Source: Hyphomicrobiales bacterium (GTDB lineage Bacteria > Pseudomonadota > Alphaproteobacteria > Rhizobiales > Aestuariivirgaceae). From it: a stretch of DNA of 64,000 nt. Location: the NCBI GenBank assembly GCA_025359265.1, contig JANYHB010000023.1, forward strand, positions 81,249-145,248, written 5' to 3'. The notes beneath the pieces were generated by a model. That model was given only the letters and a program-made list of their open reading frames with translations, was not told the DNA's origin and ran no database searches. Of this stretch, positions 1 to 8,341 are shown in pieces (the first letter of the stretch is position 1; every line of letters begins with the position of its first letter). Both the position numbers and the translations under genes were made by a program.

Positions 1-2373
1 GAAGCCATTTCCTGGCATGTATTTGAAGTGCTGAAAAGGAAGGGTGCGCTGAAGGGCAAGACGGTTGAGCGTGTGGCCTTCAATGCCATCACCAAGTCGT
101 CGATACTTGACGCCATGTCGCATCCGCGGGAAATTGATGCCGCGCTCGTGGACGCCTATTTGGCGCGGCGTGCGCTGGACTATCTGGTTGGCTTTACGCT
201 TTCTCCGGTTTTGTGGCGTAAACTCCCTGGCTCGCGTTCCGCAGGTCGCGTGCAATCTGTTGCCTTGCGCATTATCTGTGACCGTGAGCTGGAAATTGAA
301 GCTTTCAAATCTCAAGAATATTGGACGATTGACGCAACGTTCAGCACCGCTGGGGGTGCTGAGTTCACGGCAGGACTGACCAGTGTCGATGGCAAGCGTC
401 TAGACAAACTTGGGATTGGCAACCAAGCGGCGGCCCAAGCCATAGCGGCAGCCCTCAAGGGCCAATCCTTTACTGTCGAAAGTCTCGAAAGCAAACCCGG
501 CAAGCGCCACCCTTTTCCACCTTTCCGCACATCAACTTTGCAGCAAGAAGCTTCACGCAAGTTGGGTTTTTCATCAGCGCGCACCATGCAGATTGCGCAA
601 CGCCTTTATGAGGGTGTGGATCTTGATGGCGAGACGGTTGGTCTGATCACGTATATGCGAACCGATGGTGTGGACATGGCACCGGAAGCCATTGCTGCGG
701 CTCGCAATGCAATTCTCAAGAATTTCGGAGAGCCTTATGTGCCTTCGGTGCCGCGCAAATATACTGCAAAGGCCAAGAATGCCCAAGAGGCGCATGAAGC
801 CATTCGACCAACTGAATTGATGCGCCACCCAGATCAGGTGCGCGGCGTTTTGGAAGCTGACCAATTGGCCCTTTATGATTTAATTTGGAAGCGCACCGTC
901 GCCAGCCAAATGGAAAGTGCTGAGTTGGAACGTACCGCGGCAGACATTGGCGCGCGCGGAACGGATGGGAAGCAATATGCATTTCGGGCAACAGGCTCCG
1001 TCGTAAAGTTTGACGGGTTCCTGCGCGCTTACAACGAAGATCTGGACGATGAAGAGGATGAAGACGCCAAGCGCTTGCCCGCCATGGCACGCGGCGATGC
1101 CACTGGTGTGAAGGCCATGGCGCCCACGCAACACTTCACCGAACCGCCGCCGCGCTATTCAGAATCCTCTTTGATCAAGAAATTGGAAGAGCTGGGTATA
1201 GGGCGCCCTTCAACCTATGTTTCCATTTTGAAAACGCTGACCGATCGCGGTTATATGCGTATCGAAAAAAAGCGCCTGATCCCTGATGATAAGGGCCGCG
1301 TTGTTACGGCCTTTTTGGAAAGTTTCTTCAAGCGCTATGTGGAATATGATTTTACTGCCAATCTGGAAGAGCAGCTGGATCAAATTTCCAATGGTGACTT
1401 GCCTTATAAGGAAGTGCTGCGCCAATTTTGGAAGGATTTTACCGCCGCCCTTGGTGAAGTGAAGGATTTGCGCATCACACAAGTGATTGACGCGCTGAAT
1501 GATCTGCTCGCTCCACATATTTTTCCGGCCAAACCCGACGGTAGTGATCCGCGTGCGTGCCCTTCCTGCGCAGATGGCAGACAGTCCCTGAAACTGGGCC
1601 GCTTTGGCAGCTTCATTGGTTGCACCAATTATCCGGCCTGCAATTACACGCGCCAACTTTCGATGAATGGAGATGCCGCTGATGCCGTTCCGGCTGATGG
1701 CATTGTATTGGGCAAAGATCCGGAGACAGGATTCAACATCACACGCCGCATGGGTCGTTTTGGGCCATATTTGCAGCTGGGTGAAACCGTAGAAGATGAA
1801 AAGCCAACGCGCGCCTCCATCCCACGTGGAACCAATCCGGCTGAGGTGACACTGGCACAGGCGTTGCAGCTGCTTTCGCTGCCGCGTGAAGTGGGCTTGC
1901 ATCCTGAGACAAATACATCAATCAGGGCAAATTTTGGCCGCTTTGGACCCTTCATCGTGCATGATGGCACTTACGTAAATTTAAAAGATCGCGAAGAGGT
2001 TTTCACCATTGGTCTAAACCGTGCCGTAGACCTGTTGGCCGAAAAGCGCGCGAAAGGACCGTCCAACCGGGCGCGTCCGGGCGCGTTGAAAGTTTTGGGT
2101 GACCACCCGGATGGTGGGAAGATTGAGTTATTCTCGGGCAAATATGGTGCCTATGCCAAGTATGGAAAAATCAATGCCACCCTGCCCAAGGATAAAACGG
2201 TTGAAGCCTTAACGTTGGAGGAAGGCATTGCCTTGGTGAACGAGCGGGCTGAGACCACGGGCAAGAAATCCGGAATCAAAAAAGTTGCAACGAAAGCTGC
2301 ACGTAAAAAACCTGCAAAAAAGGTGGCAAAGAAAGCTGTCAAAAAAATAGCCGTAAAAGCCAGTGCCGCGTAA
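1..2373 (+). CDS. topA: DNA topoisomerase I (5'-truncated by window edge)
   Basis: Type IA topoisomerase that relaxes negatively supercoiled DNA by transient cleavage of one strand. The reading frame is open from base 1, and the first in-window residues (EAISWHV) continue the Toprim DxDxEGE motif, so roughly the first 110-120 residues lie upstream of the window; the GTG at 28 is not the true start. The active-site tyrosine sits in GLITYMRTDG (Tyr codon 652-654). The C-terminal part has one four-cysteine zinc ribbon (CPSC...CTNYPAC), then at least three TopC-type GRFGP/GKYGAY repeats, and ends in a lysine/alanine-rich tail rather than further zinc fingers, as is common in alphaproteobacteria. 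It overlaps rnr by 11 bases, suggesting translational coupling. Confidence 0.97.
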   Translation, partial: EAISWHVFEVLKRKGALKGKTVERVAFNAITKSSILDAMSHPREIDAALVDAYLARRALDYLVGFTLSPVLWRKLPGSRSAGRVQSVALRIICDRELEIEAFKSQEYWTIDATFSTAGGAEFTAGLTSVDGKRLDKLGIGNQAAAQAIAAALKGQSFTVESLESKPGKRHPFPPFRTSTLQQEASRKLGFSSARTMQIAQRLYEGVDLDGETVGLITYMRTDGVDMAPEAIAAARNAILKNFGEPYVPSVPRKYTAKAKNAQEAHEAIRPTELMRHPDQVRGVLEADQLALYDLIWKRTVASQMESAELERTAADIGARGTDGKQYAFRATGSVVKFDGFLRAYNEDLDDEEDEDAKRLPAMARGDATGVKAMAPTQHFTEPPPRYSESSLIKKLEELGIGRPSTYVSILKTLTDRGYMRIEKKRLIPDDKGRVVTAFLESFFKRYVEYDFTANLEEQLDQISNGDLPYKEVLRQFWKDFTAALGEVKDLRITQVIDALNDLLAPHIFPAKPDGSDPRACPSCADGRQSLKLGRFGSFIGCTNYPACNYTRQLSMNGDAADAVPADGIVLGKDPETGFNITRRMGRFGPYLQLGETVEDEKPTRASIPRGTNPAEVTLAQALQLLSLPREVGLHPETNTSIRANFGRFGPFIVHDGTYVNLKDREEVFTIGLNRAVDLLAEKRAKGPSNRARPGALKVLGDHPDGGKIELFSGKYGAYAKYGKINATLPKDKTVEALTLEEGIALVNERAETTGKKSGIKKVATKAARKKPAKKVAKKAVKKIAVKASAA

Positions 2374-4588
2374 GCCGATTCCTGCATTCAAGCCACGCAA
2401 GGGAAATTTTCCTTCGCCCGAAGAGGTTTTGAGCTTCATCGCGCTGTCCCCGGGTGTGGTGAGCAAGCGTGAAATTGCGAAAGCCTTTGGTTTGCAAGGT
2501 GAGGCAAAGATTGCTCTCAAGAAATTGTTGAAGGATATGGCCGGCGCCGGGCAAGTGGCTTCCAAACGCAAGCGCTTGGTGCCGAAGAACTCTCTGCCTT
2601 CCACTGGCGTGATTGAGGTTACGGGCGAAGATAAAGACGGGGAGCTTATCGGCAATTTTATTAATGACGGTGGCGTGCCCTGGCCAGTGCCGTTGTTGGT
2701 GGTTTCGTCGGAAGGCAAAGCGCCAAAGCGTGGTGACCGTGTGGTGGCCAAGATTGAAGCCCTGCCGCACCATCCCGTCTATCGGCATAGAGCCAAAGTG
2801 ATGCGCGTGCTGCCCGCCTCAACGCGTGGCCGTCTGTTAGGGGTGTTCAAGCTTATTAAAGGCAAGGGTGCGAGGATTATTCCCGTCGAGAAAAAAGCGC
2901 GATTGGAATATCAGGTTTTGGCTGCCGATGAAGGTGGTGCAACCAGTGGCGAACTGGTCGCATTTGAAATTATCCGAGAGCATGGGTTTGGCTTGCCGGC
3001 TGCCAAGGTGCGCGAATTGTTGGGTGATTTGAATGATCCGCGCAACATTTCATTGATCGCAATTAATCAACACGGGATTGCGAACCGCTTTCCCGAAAAG
3101 GTTTTGGCTGAGACCAAAGAGCTTGAGCCATTTGATGAACGAGGGCGCGAGGATTTCACGTCGGTACCTTTGATCACCATAGATCCTGCGGATGCACGCG
3201 ATCATGATGACGCCGTGTTTGCTGAACCGGACGACGCGGCTGACAATCCTGGGGGCCACAAAGTTATTGTGGCGATTGCAGACGTGTCAGCCTATGTGCG
3301 GCCCGCTTCGGCGCTAGACCGGGAAGCGCGGTTCCGCGGCAACTCGGTTTACTTCCCCGATCTGGTTGTTCCCATGTTGCCTGAGCGGATTTCGAATGAT
3401 CTGTGTTCGTTGCGTGAAGAAGAGAAACGCCCGGCGCTGGTTTGCGTGATGCGGTTTGATCGACACGGTCATAAACTTTCGCAACGCTTTGCGCGAGGCA
3501 TCATGCGTTCGCATGCCAAGCTTTCATATGAAGATGCACAAGCGGCGATTGACGGTCGGCAGGAGCTTAAGACGGATCGTTTGCTTGAAAAAGTGCTGAA
3601 GCCGTTGTGGGCGGCTTATCGCACTCTCAAAAAGGCGCAAGACCAGCGCTCACCACTGGCGTTGGATTTGCCAGAACGCAAAATCATTCTTGATGAGAAG
3701 GGCAGTGTCGCAAAGGTGGTTGTGCCCCCGCGCCTTGATGCGCATAGACTGATTGAAGAGCTCATGATCCAAGCCAACGTGGCGGCGGCCGAAGAATTGG
3801 AAAAACGCAAGTCGCCCCTGCTCTACCGTGTGCATGAGCAGCCCTCACCAGAGAAGCTTAAGGCGCTGGCCAGTTTCTTGAAAACCATCAGCCACGAATG
3901 GACGGTGGGCCAAGCGGTTAAGCCGGTGCAGTTCAATAAGTTGCTGCAGGCCGTGAAGGGCAAGGATTTTGAGCAGTTGGTGCATTCCATTGTGCTTCGC
4001 ACCCAAGCCCAAGCCGCTTATTCACCCGACAACCTGGGCCATTTTGGTTTGTCATTGCAGCGCTATGCGCATTTCACGTCTCCCATCCGCCGTTATGCCG
4101 ATTTAGTTGTGCACCGCGCTTTGATCTCGGCTTTGAAACTGGGATCAGACGGACTGTCACCTGAGGATGTGGCGCAACTTGATGAGACGGCTGAAATGAT
4201 AGGTCTGGCCGAACGCCGCGCCATGTTAGCCGAACGTGAGACGACAGATCGGTTGATTGCCTCATTTCTTGAGCCGCAAACCGGTGCAATATTTAAGGGT
4301 AAAATATCCGGCGTAGTGGGTGCAGGATTGTTTGTGGTTTTGGATGATACTGGCGCTGATGGCTTTGTGCCCGTTTCGAGCTTGGGCCGCGATTATTTTG
4401 TTTTCAATGAGGTGAGCCATAGCCTGCGCGGTGAACGCACTGCCGAGACCTTTCAACTGGGTGACCGAGTAGACGTGAAACTTTTGGAAGTGGCTCCGAT
4501 CCGCGGGGGTTTGCGTTTCGAAATGGTTTCAGAAGGCCGACAGAGCGCTGTGGCGACGCGGGCCAAGCGTAAAGGCAGGAGAAGATGA
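2363..4588 (+). CDS. rnr: Ribonuclease R
   Basis: Processive 3'-5' exoribonuclease of the RNB family that degrades structured RNA and takes part in rRNA/tmRNA quality control. The start is a GTG inside the end of topA, giving 741 aa, a normal length. An N-terminal winged-helix/cold-shock region is followed by the RNB catalytic core, whose metal-binding aspartates appear in DPADARDHDDA (about residue 273), and by HFTSPIRRYADLVVHR near residue 570. A C-terminal S1 RNA-binding domain (about 640-715) and a short basic tail follow. Its stop overlaps the DUF983 start (ATGA). The topA-rnr order is conserved in many Hyphomicrobiales. Confidence 0.96.
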   Translation: MPRKPIPAFKPRKGNFPSPEEVLSFIALSPGVVSKREIAKAFGLQGEAKIALKKLLKDMAGAGQVASKRKRLVPKNSLPSTGVIEVTGEDKDGELIGNFINDGGVPWPVPLLVVSSEGKAPKRGDRVVAKIEALPHHPVYRHRAKVMRVLPASTRGRLLGVFKLIKGKGARIIPVEKKARLEYQVLAADEGGATSGELVAFEIIREHGFGLPAAKVRELLGDLNDPRNISLIAINQHGIANRFPEKVLAETKELEPFDERGREDFTSVPLITIDPADARDHDDAVFAEPDDAADNPGGHKVIVAIADVSAYVRPASALDREARFRGNSVYFPDLVVPMLPERISNDLCSLREEEKRPALVCVMRFDRHGHKLSQRFARGIMRSHAKLSYEDAQAAIDGRQELKTDRLLEKVLKPLWAAYRTLKKAQDQRSPLALDLPERKIILDEKGSVAKVVVPPRLDAHRLIEELMIQANVAAAEELEKRKSPLLYRVHEQPSPEKLKALASFLKTISHEWTVGQAVKPVQFNKLLQAVKGKDFEQLVHSIVLRTQAQAAYSPDNLGHFGLSLQRYAHFTSPIRRYADLVVHRALISALKLGSDGLSPEDVAQLDETAEMIGLAERRAMLAERETTDRLIASFLEPQTGAIFKGKISGVVGAGLFVVLDDTGADGFVPVSSLGRDYFVFNEVSHSLRGERTAETFQLGDRVDVKLLEVAPIRGGLRFEMVSEGRQSAVATRAKRKGRRR

Positions 4589-4968
4589 AGCGGTCAATTT
4601 GGCGCTCAATGTGGCGCGGCTTTAATCTGCGCTGCCCTCATTGTGGCCATCAACGGTTATTCTCTGGCTATTTAAGGGTGAGCCCCGCCTGCCGCAATTG
4701 CGGTGAGGATTTCTCGCATCATCAGGCTGATGATGCGCCGCCCTATTTTACCATCATCATTGTGGCGCACATTGTGGTGCCCGTGATGGTGGTTGTGGAA
4801 AAGGTATGGTCGCCACCCATCGGTATCCAGTTGGCCCTCTGGCTGCCATTGATTGCTGGTCTGTGCCTGTGGCTGTTGCCCAAGGTTAAAGGGGCTATTG
4901 TGGGACTGCAATGGGCCTTGCGACTTCATGGATTTGGAGAGACGAAGGTTTCATCCTCGGAACCTTGA
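4585..4968 (+). CDS. DUF983 family membrane protein
   Basis: Small inner-membrane protein of unknown function. The 127-residue product begins with a zinc-ribbon-like segment (CPHCG...CRNCG, about residues 18-41) followed by two hydrophobic helices (about 53-72 and 80-100), the usual DUF983 architecture. It overlaps rnr by four bases (ATGA) and is therefore probably co-translated with it. The same position after rnr is seen in many alphaproteobacteria, but the family has no established biochemical role. Confidence 0.85.
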   Translation: MKRSIWRSMWRGFNLRCPHCGHQRLFSGYLRVSPACRNCGEDFSHHQADDAPPYFTIIIVAHIVVPVMVVVEKVWSPPIGIQLALWLPLIAGLCLWLLPKVKGAIVGLQWALRLHGFGETKVSSSEP

Positions 4969-4993
4969 CTTTGCAGGCGGATTAGGGTCTATC
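4965..4993 (+). promoter_or_regulatory. Candidate sigma-70 promoter for rpmG
   Basis: TTGACT (4965-4970), a 17-base spacer and TCTATC (4988-4993) lie just upstream of rpmG, with the -35 overlapping the DUF983 stop codon. Predicted initiation is about 15 bases before the rpmG ATG. Position and spacing fit a housekeeping promoter; no experimental support. Confidence 0.45.
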
Positions 4994-5015
4994 CACGCAA
5001 AATCGGAGTTTTGTT

Positions 5016-5183
5016 ATGGCTAAAGGCAATGTGATCAAGATCAAGTTGGCGTCTTCAGAAGACACTGGCTTTTTTTATGTGACCAAAAAGAATTCACGCA
5101 CCAAAACCGACAAGTTGGTGTTCCGCAAATATGATCCGGTGGTTCGCAAGCACGTTGAATTCAAGGAAACCAAGATCAAGTAA
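5016..5183 (+). CDS. rpmG: 50S ribosomal protein L33
   Basis: Small structural protein of the large ribosomal subunit. The 55-residue product begins [14 protein letters not shown], contains [13 protein letters not shown] and ends [11 protein letters not shown], the characteristic alphaproteobacterial L33 pattern. There is no CxxC pair, so this is the zinc-independent (C-minus) form. A CGGAG ribosome-binding site precedes the ATG, and a rho-independent terminator follows about 25 bases after the stop, so rpmG may be a small transcription unit of its own besides read-through from topA-rnr-DUF983. Confidence 0.95.
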   Translation: MAKGNVIKIKLASSEDTGFFYVTKKNSRTKTDKLVFRKYDPVVRKHVEFKETKIK

Positions 5184-5207
5184 GCCCGTGATCATCGCAG
5201 GCCAAAT

Positions 5208-5237
5208 AAAGGCGCTGAGTTTCTGGCGCTTTTTTTG
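5208..5237 (+). terminator. Rho-independent terminator after rpmG
   Basis: AAAGGCGC (5208-5215) pairs with GCGCTTTT (from 5226) around a 10-base loop and runs into seven T residues. One pair is a G-T wobble on the + strand and would be an A/C mismatch on the - strand, which supports + strand use. Confidence 0.8.
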
Positions 5238-5625
5238 TTGAAGTTGGAAATAAGCGCCGACCCGGGATTTTGTAGAACGAGGAGGCCACTCGGTTCATTC
5301 CCGGATCGGCTTAACCTCGAAATCAGGAGATGCGGCGGACCTGACCTCAAGGCATTAGAAAGCCAAAGGCGCACAACACGTGCACCAGTTTTGCCTGCCA
5401 TTGGCTAATTGAACTTTTGGTGGGACGGCGCTCTGGTGCTGAAGCAAAGAACCGTCCCGTTTGGAGTTGCTTGAGACCCTGGAGAGGGGGGATCAAGCGC
5501 AAATTCTGTAAGTCACCAATGCCTCAATCGGCGAAAAAAAGCTAGATTTTCCTATGGTAAATACGGCTAATCGCACATTAACGATGAATCGTTAGGGTAA
5601 ACAATTTCGCAACTTCCTGTCTGAT
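5238..5625. other. Gene-free structured intergenic region, candidate ncRNA
   Basis: No convincing protein gene lies between the rpmG terminator and the scpB stop. The stretch holds successive inverted repeats: 5256-5310 (12-base arms GCCGACCCGGGA/TCCCGGATCGGC with one internal C/A mismatch), 5323-5344 (TCAGG/CCTGA), 5354-5409 (ATTA..GCCAA/TTGGCTAAT), 5422-5458 (GGGACGG/CCGTCCC), 5469-5498 (GCTTGA/TCAAGC with an inner CCCT/AGGG) and 5579-5594 (TAACGAT-GA-ATCGTTA). The C/A mismatch in the first hairpin becomes a G-U pair on the - strand, which mildly favours a - strand transcript. I do not recognise tmRNA, RNase P RNA, SRP RNA or a tRNA in it. Confidence 0.35.
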
Positions 5626-6372
5626 TTACTCGGATTGTTCCTCAGGTTCCGGTAAATGCATTTCAAGAGGCAGTTGCTCGGTTCCATCCAGGGGTTCTTC
5701 ATCGTCTGCAAGTTCGTCGCTCAGTTTTGGCAAGGGCACATCAAAGCCGGGCGGCATGTTGGCATCAAGCAAACCCGCGGCTTTCAATTCCTGCAAGCCG
5801 GGCAAATCAGTCAGCTCATTCAGGCCGAAGTGCGACAGGAATTCCTCGGTTGTGCCATAGGTTACAGGTCGACCAGGAGTTTTGCGACGGCCACGCATTT
5901 TCACCCAGCCAATCTCCAATAGTTTGTCCAGCGTGCCTTTCGAGATGGCAACGCCGCGAATATCTTCAATTTCGGCGCGCGTGACGGGTTGATGATAAGC
6001 TGCAATCGCCAGCGTTTCGAGTGCGGCCTTGCTTAAACGTTTTTGCTCGGTTTTTTCACGGCGCAGTATGCCACCCAAATCTATTGCGGTTCGCAGCGCA
6101 TATTTTCCAGCCACTTGCACGATGTGGACGCCGCGATTGCGATAGTTGTTGGTCAAGTCTTCCAACAGCGCAACAACATCGACGCCGGACGGCAAAAATT
6201 CGGCAAAAGCTGCGAGCGCAAGTGGTTCTTTGGCCGCAAACAACATGGCTTCAATGATGCGCAATGATTGTGCGCGGTCCATTGCGGGGTGCATTGCAAT
6301 CACAGCGTTGTTGCCGCCAAGCGCACCGCTTTCATCTTCGCTGTCTTCAACCATGGCTTTCAATCCACTCAT
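5626..6372 (-). CDS. scpB: Segregation and condensation protein B
   Basis: Kleisin-associated winged-helix subunit of the SMC-ScpAB complex that compacts and helps segregate the chromosome. The 248-residue product carries the family segment RIIEAMLFAAKEPL (about 35-48) and the second winged helix with ETLAIAAYHQPVTRAEIEDIRG and a GRPVTYGTT turn, ending in an acidic tail. It overlaps scpA by four bases (ATGA), the usual coupled arrangement. It is the last gene of the dgt-to-scpB run; the tatABC genes that follow scpB in many Hyphomicrobiales are absent here. Confidence 0.94.
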   Translation of the reverse strand: MSGLKAMVEDSEDESGALGGNNAVIAMHPAMDRAQSLRIIEAMLFAAKEPLALAAFAEFLPSGVDVVALLEDLTNNYRNRGVHIVQVAGKYALRTAIDLGGILRREKTEQKRLSKAALETLAIAAYHQPVTRAEIEDIRGVAISKGTLDKLLEIGWVKMRGRRKTPGRPVTYGTTEEFLSHFGLNELTDLPGLQELKAAGLLDANMPPGFDVPLPKLSDELADDEEPLDGTEQLPLEMHLPEPEEQSE

Positions 6373-7190
6373 TTTTGTTCCCCAGCATTAACGCTTTGAC
6401 CGGCGCGGCGACGCAGATAGATTGGTTTGAAGGCTTGGTCTTGACGCAGCTCTATGCGGCCATCACGAGCGAGTTCGAGGCTTGCCGTGAAACTGGAAGC
6501 GCGCACTGATTTCCGGGTTTCGTTGGTTGCCAAAAAGCGCCCAAGCCAATGATCAAAAGTACCCCAATCATCCATCTGCCCCACCAGTCGCTCAATGGCT
6601 TCGCGGGCTTCTTTGATTGACCAAGTGAGCTGCCGCTTGATTGTATAGGTTTGGCGCACCACTCTGCGTTGGCGTCTTTCGGCATAGGCCTTCAGCAAGT
6701 CGAGAAGATTATCCGCATATTCGCGCGTGACTTCCACTGCCAAAGTCTGCGGTTCTCCGCGCCCGAAAATATCAATGTTGAGCAGCGGCCGCTTCATCAA
6801 TTTGGCTACACTGTCGCGCATGGATTGTAAGCGCTGAAGGCGGAATGCCAGCCGCGCGGCCATATCTTGCGGCGTGGAATCTACATTTGCTGAGGGTTGC
6901 GGAATCAACAGCCGTGATTTCAGATAAGCCAGCCAGGCGGCCATGACGAGATAATCGCCGGCCACGTCAATGCGCAAAATTTTGGCCCGGTCGATGAAGG
7001 CAAGATATTGGTCAGCCAACGCCACGATAGAAACTTGCGCCAAATCAATTTTATGGGCCCGTGCCAATTCCAACAGCAAATCAAGAGGGCCCTCAAAACC
7101 ACCCACATCAACGACTAATTCCTCGGCAGCAATGATATTGCGCTCGGGCAGCGAACTCTGCGTCCAGTGGTCTGAGGTTGTTTGGTTCAC
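6369..7190 (-). CDS. scpA: Segregation and condensation protein A
   Basis: Kleisin subunit bridging the SMC head domains. The 273-residue protein has the N-terminal signature FEGPLDLLLELARAHKIDLAQVSI (about residues 32-55) and the GDYLVMAAWLAYLKSRLLIP helix that contacts SMC, and ends in a winged helix. Translation starts at a GTG preceded by AGGAG at five bases' spacing. It follows nagZ by 95 bases and overlaps scpB, consistent with one operon. Confidence 0.94.
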   Translation of the reverse strand: MNQTTSDHWTQSSLPERNIIAAEELVVDVGGFEGPLDLLLELARAHKIDLAQVSIVALADQYLAFIDRAKILRIDVAGDYLVMAAWLAYLKSRLLIPQPSANVDSTPQDMAARLAFRLQRLQSMRDSVAKLMKRPLLNIDIFGRGEPQTLAVEVTREYADNLLDLLKAYAERRQRRVVRQTYTIKRQLTWSIKEAREAIERLVGQMDDWGTFDHWLGRFLATNETRKSVRASSFTASLELARDGRIELRQDQAFKPIYLRRRAGQSVNAGEQK

Positions 7191-7285
7191 CTGTGCTCCT
7201 TTCCTGATCTTGGGCCATGCGTTTCGCAGACTATAGCCTGAGATTCGACACCATAGGCGCTTTTATCCCCAGAATCAGCTAGATC

Positions 7286-8308
7286 CTAAAATGCGCGATG
7301 GCTGGTCATGATAGCCTCGAGATCGCCTAGCGCCTGTTTCTCATCAAAGGGTTGTGGTTTGCGTTTCAGTTTCAACGCGGCTTTGGCGCGGCGGGCTGTT
7401 TTTGTGTTCATCTCAATGGCAGCGGCAGCTATTTCCTGCATCTCATCCATCACGCCGTTACAATGCAGAAGTATGTCGCAACCCGCCTCATAGGCATCAG
7501 CCGCCTTCTGCGTGAGTGATCCGCTGAGGGCTTTCATCGAAAGGTCATCCGTCAGAAGCAGCCCGTTAAACCCCATCACACGGCGGATCACATTGCGCAC
7601 TACTTTGCGAGATAATGTGGCTGGACGATCGGGATCGATGTTTGAGAAAATCACATGCGCCGTCATCGCCATAGGGCAACTTGCGAGCGCAGTGAAGGGT
7701 ACGAAGTCGACACTCTCCAAATCCAGTCTCGATGCCGTTACAACTGGCAGTGCGAGGTGGCTGTCAACGCCGGCACGGCCGTGGCCGGGGATATGTTTCA
7801 TCACCGGCAAAATGCCGCCTTCCATCAAGCCGGCCATATGGGCTTGCGCCAGAATTATTATGCGCTCAGGAAGCATGTCGTAGGCACGGTTGCCGATGAC
7901 ATCATGAGCGCCCCGCTGCGGCACATCTAAAACCGGAAGACAACTTGCAGTAAAACCTGCGCTGGCCAATTCCTGCGCCATTAACCTGCCGATGCTGCGC
8001 GCGGTGCGCAACGCTAAGCCCGGGTTGATGTTGTAGAGTTGCCCCAGGGCTCGGGCGTCGGGGTATTTCCGCCAATGGGGAGGGCCAAGGCGCTGTACAC
8101 GCCCGCCTTCTTGATCCACAAAAACGGGTGCGTCAGCGCGGCCCACACTAGCACGGAAAGATTTAATGAGTTCAGTGATTTGATCTGCGGTTTCACAATT
8201 TCGCTTGAAGAGTATCAAACCCCAAGGATTTACTTTGCCGAAAAATTGCGCTTCGTTACTTGACAAGCTCAAAGACGCGCAACCCAGAATGAGTGCATTC
8301 GATTTCAA
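7286..8308 (-). CDS. nagZ: Beta-N-acetylhexosaminidase (GH3)
   Basis: Cytoplasmic peptidoglycan-recycling enzyme that removes GlcNAc from anhydro-muropeptides. The 340-residue protein shows the GH3 motif KHIPGHGRAGVDSH (residues 171-184, the His/Asp acid-base loop), DQEGGRVQRL (65-74) and the nucleophile region LLTDDLSMKAL (Asp254/255). There is no signal peptide, as expected. The start is a TTG at 8308. It lies 33 bases after the SPOR-protein gene and upstream of scpA. Confidence 0.95.
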   Translation of the reverse strand: MKSNALILGCASLSLSSNEAQFFGKVNPWGLILFKRNCETADQITELIKSFRASVGRADAPVFVDQEGGRVQRLGPPHWRKYPDARALGQLYNINPGLALRTARSIGRLMAQELASAGFTASCLPVLDVPQRGAHDVIGNRAYDMLPERIIILAQAHMAGLMEGGILPVMKHIPGHGRAGVDSHLALPVVTASRLDLESVDFVPFTALASCPMAMTAHVIFSNIDPDRPATLSRKVVRNVIRRVMGFNGLLLTDDLSMKALSGSLTQKAADAYEAGCDILLHCNGVMDEMQEIAAAAIEMNTKTARRAKAALKLKRKPQPFDEKQALGDLEAIMTSHRAF

Positions 8309-8341
8309 TTGATTAAAGCCCCCGCTTACGCTGCGGTTATA

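Noticed and set aside
1210..1902. 230-codon ORF opposite topA
   Set aside because: Antisense shadow of a well-conserved gene; no start signal or family motif.
5291..5304. tRNA T-arm-like GGTTCATTCCCGG
   Set aside because: Position 58 is T rather than A, the stem has a mismatch, and no acceptor stem or anticodon arm can be fitted around it.
5192..5401. 69-codon ORF on the - strand in the rpmG-scpB gap
   Set aside because: No ribosome-binding site, no family resemblance, and it spans several inverted repeats, which suits RNA structure more than coding.
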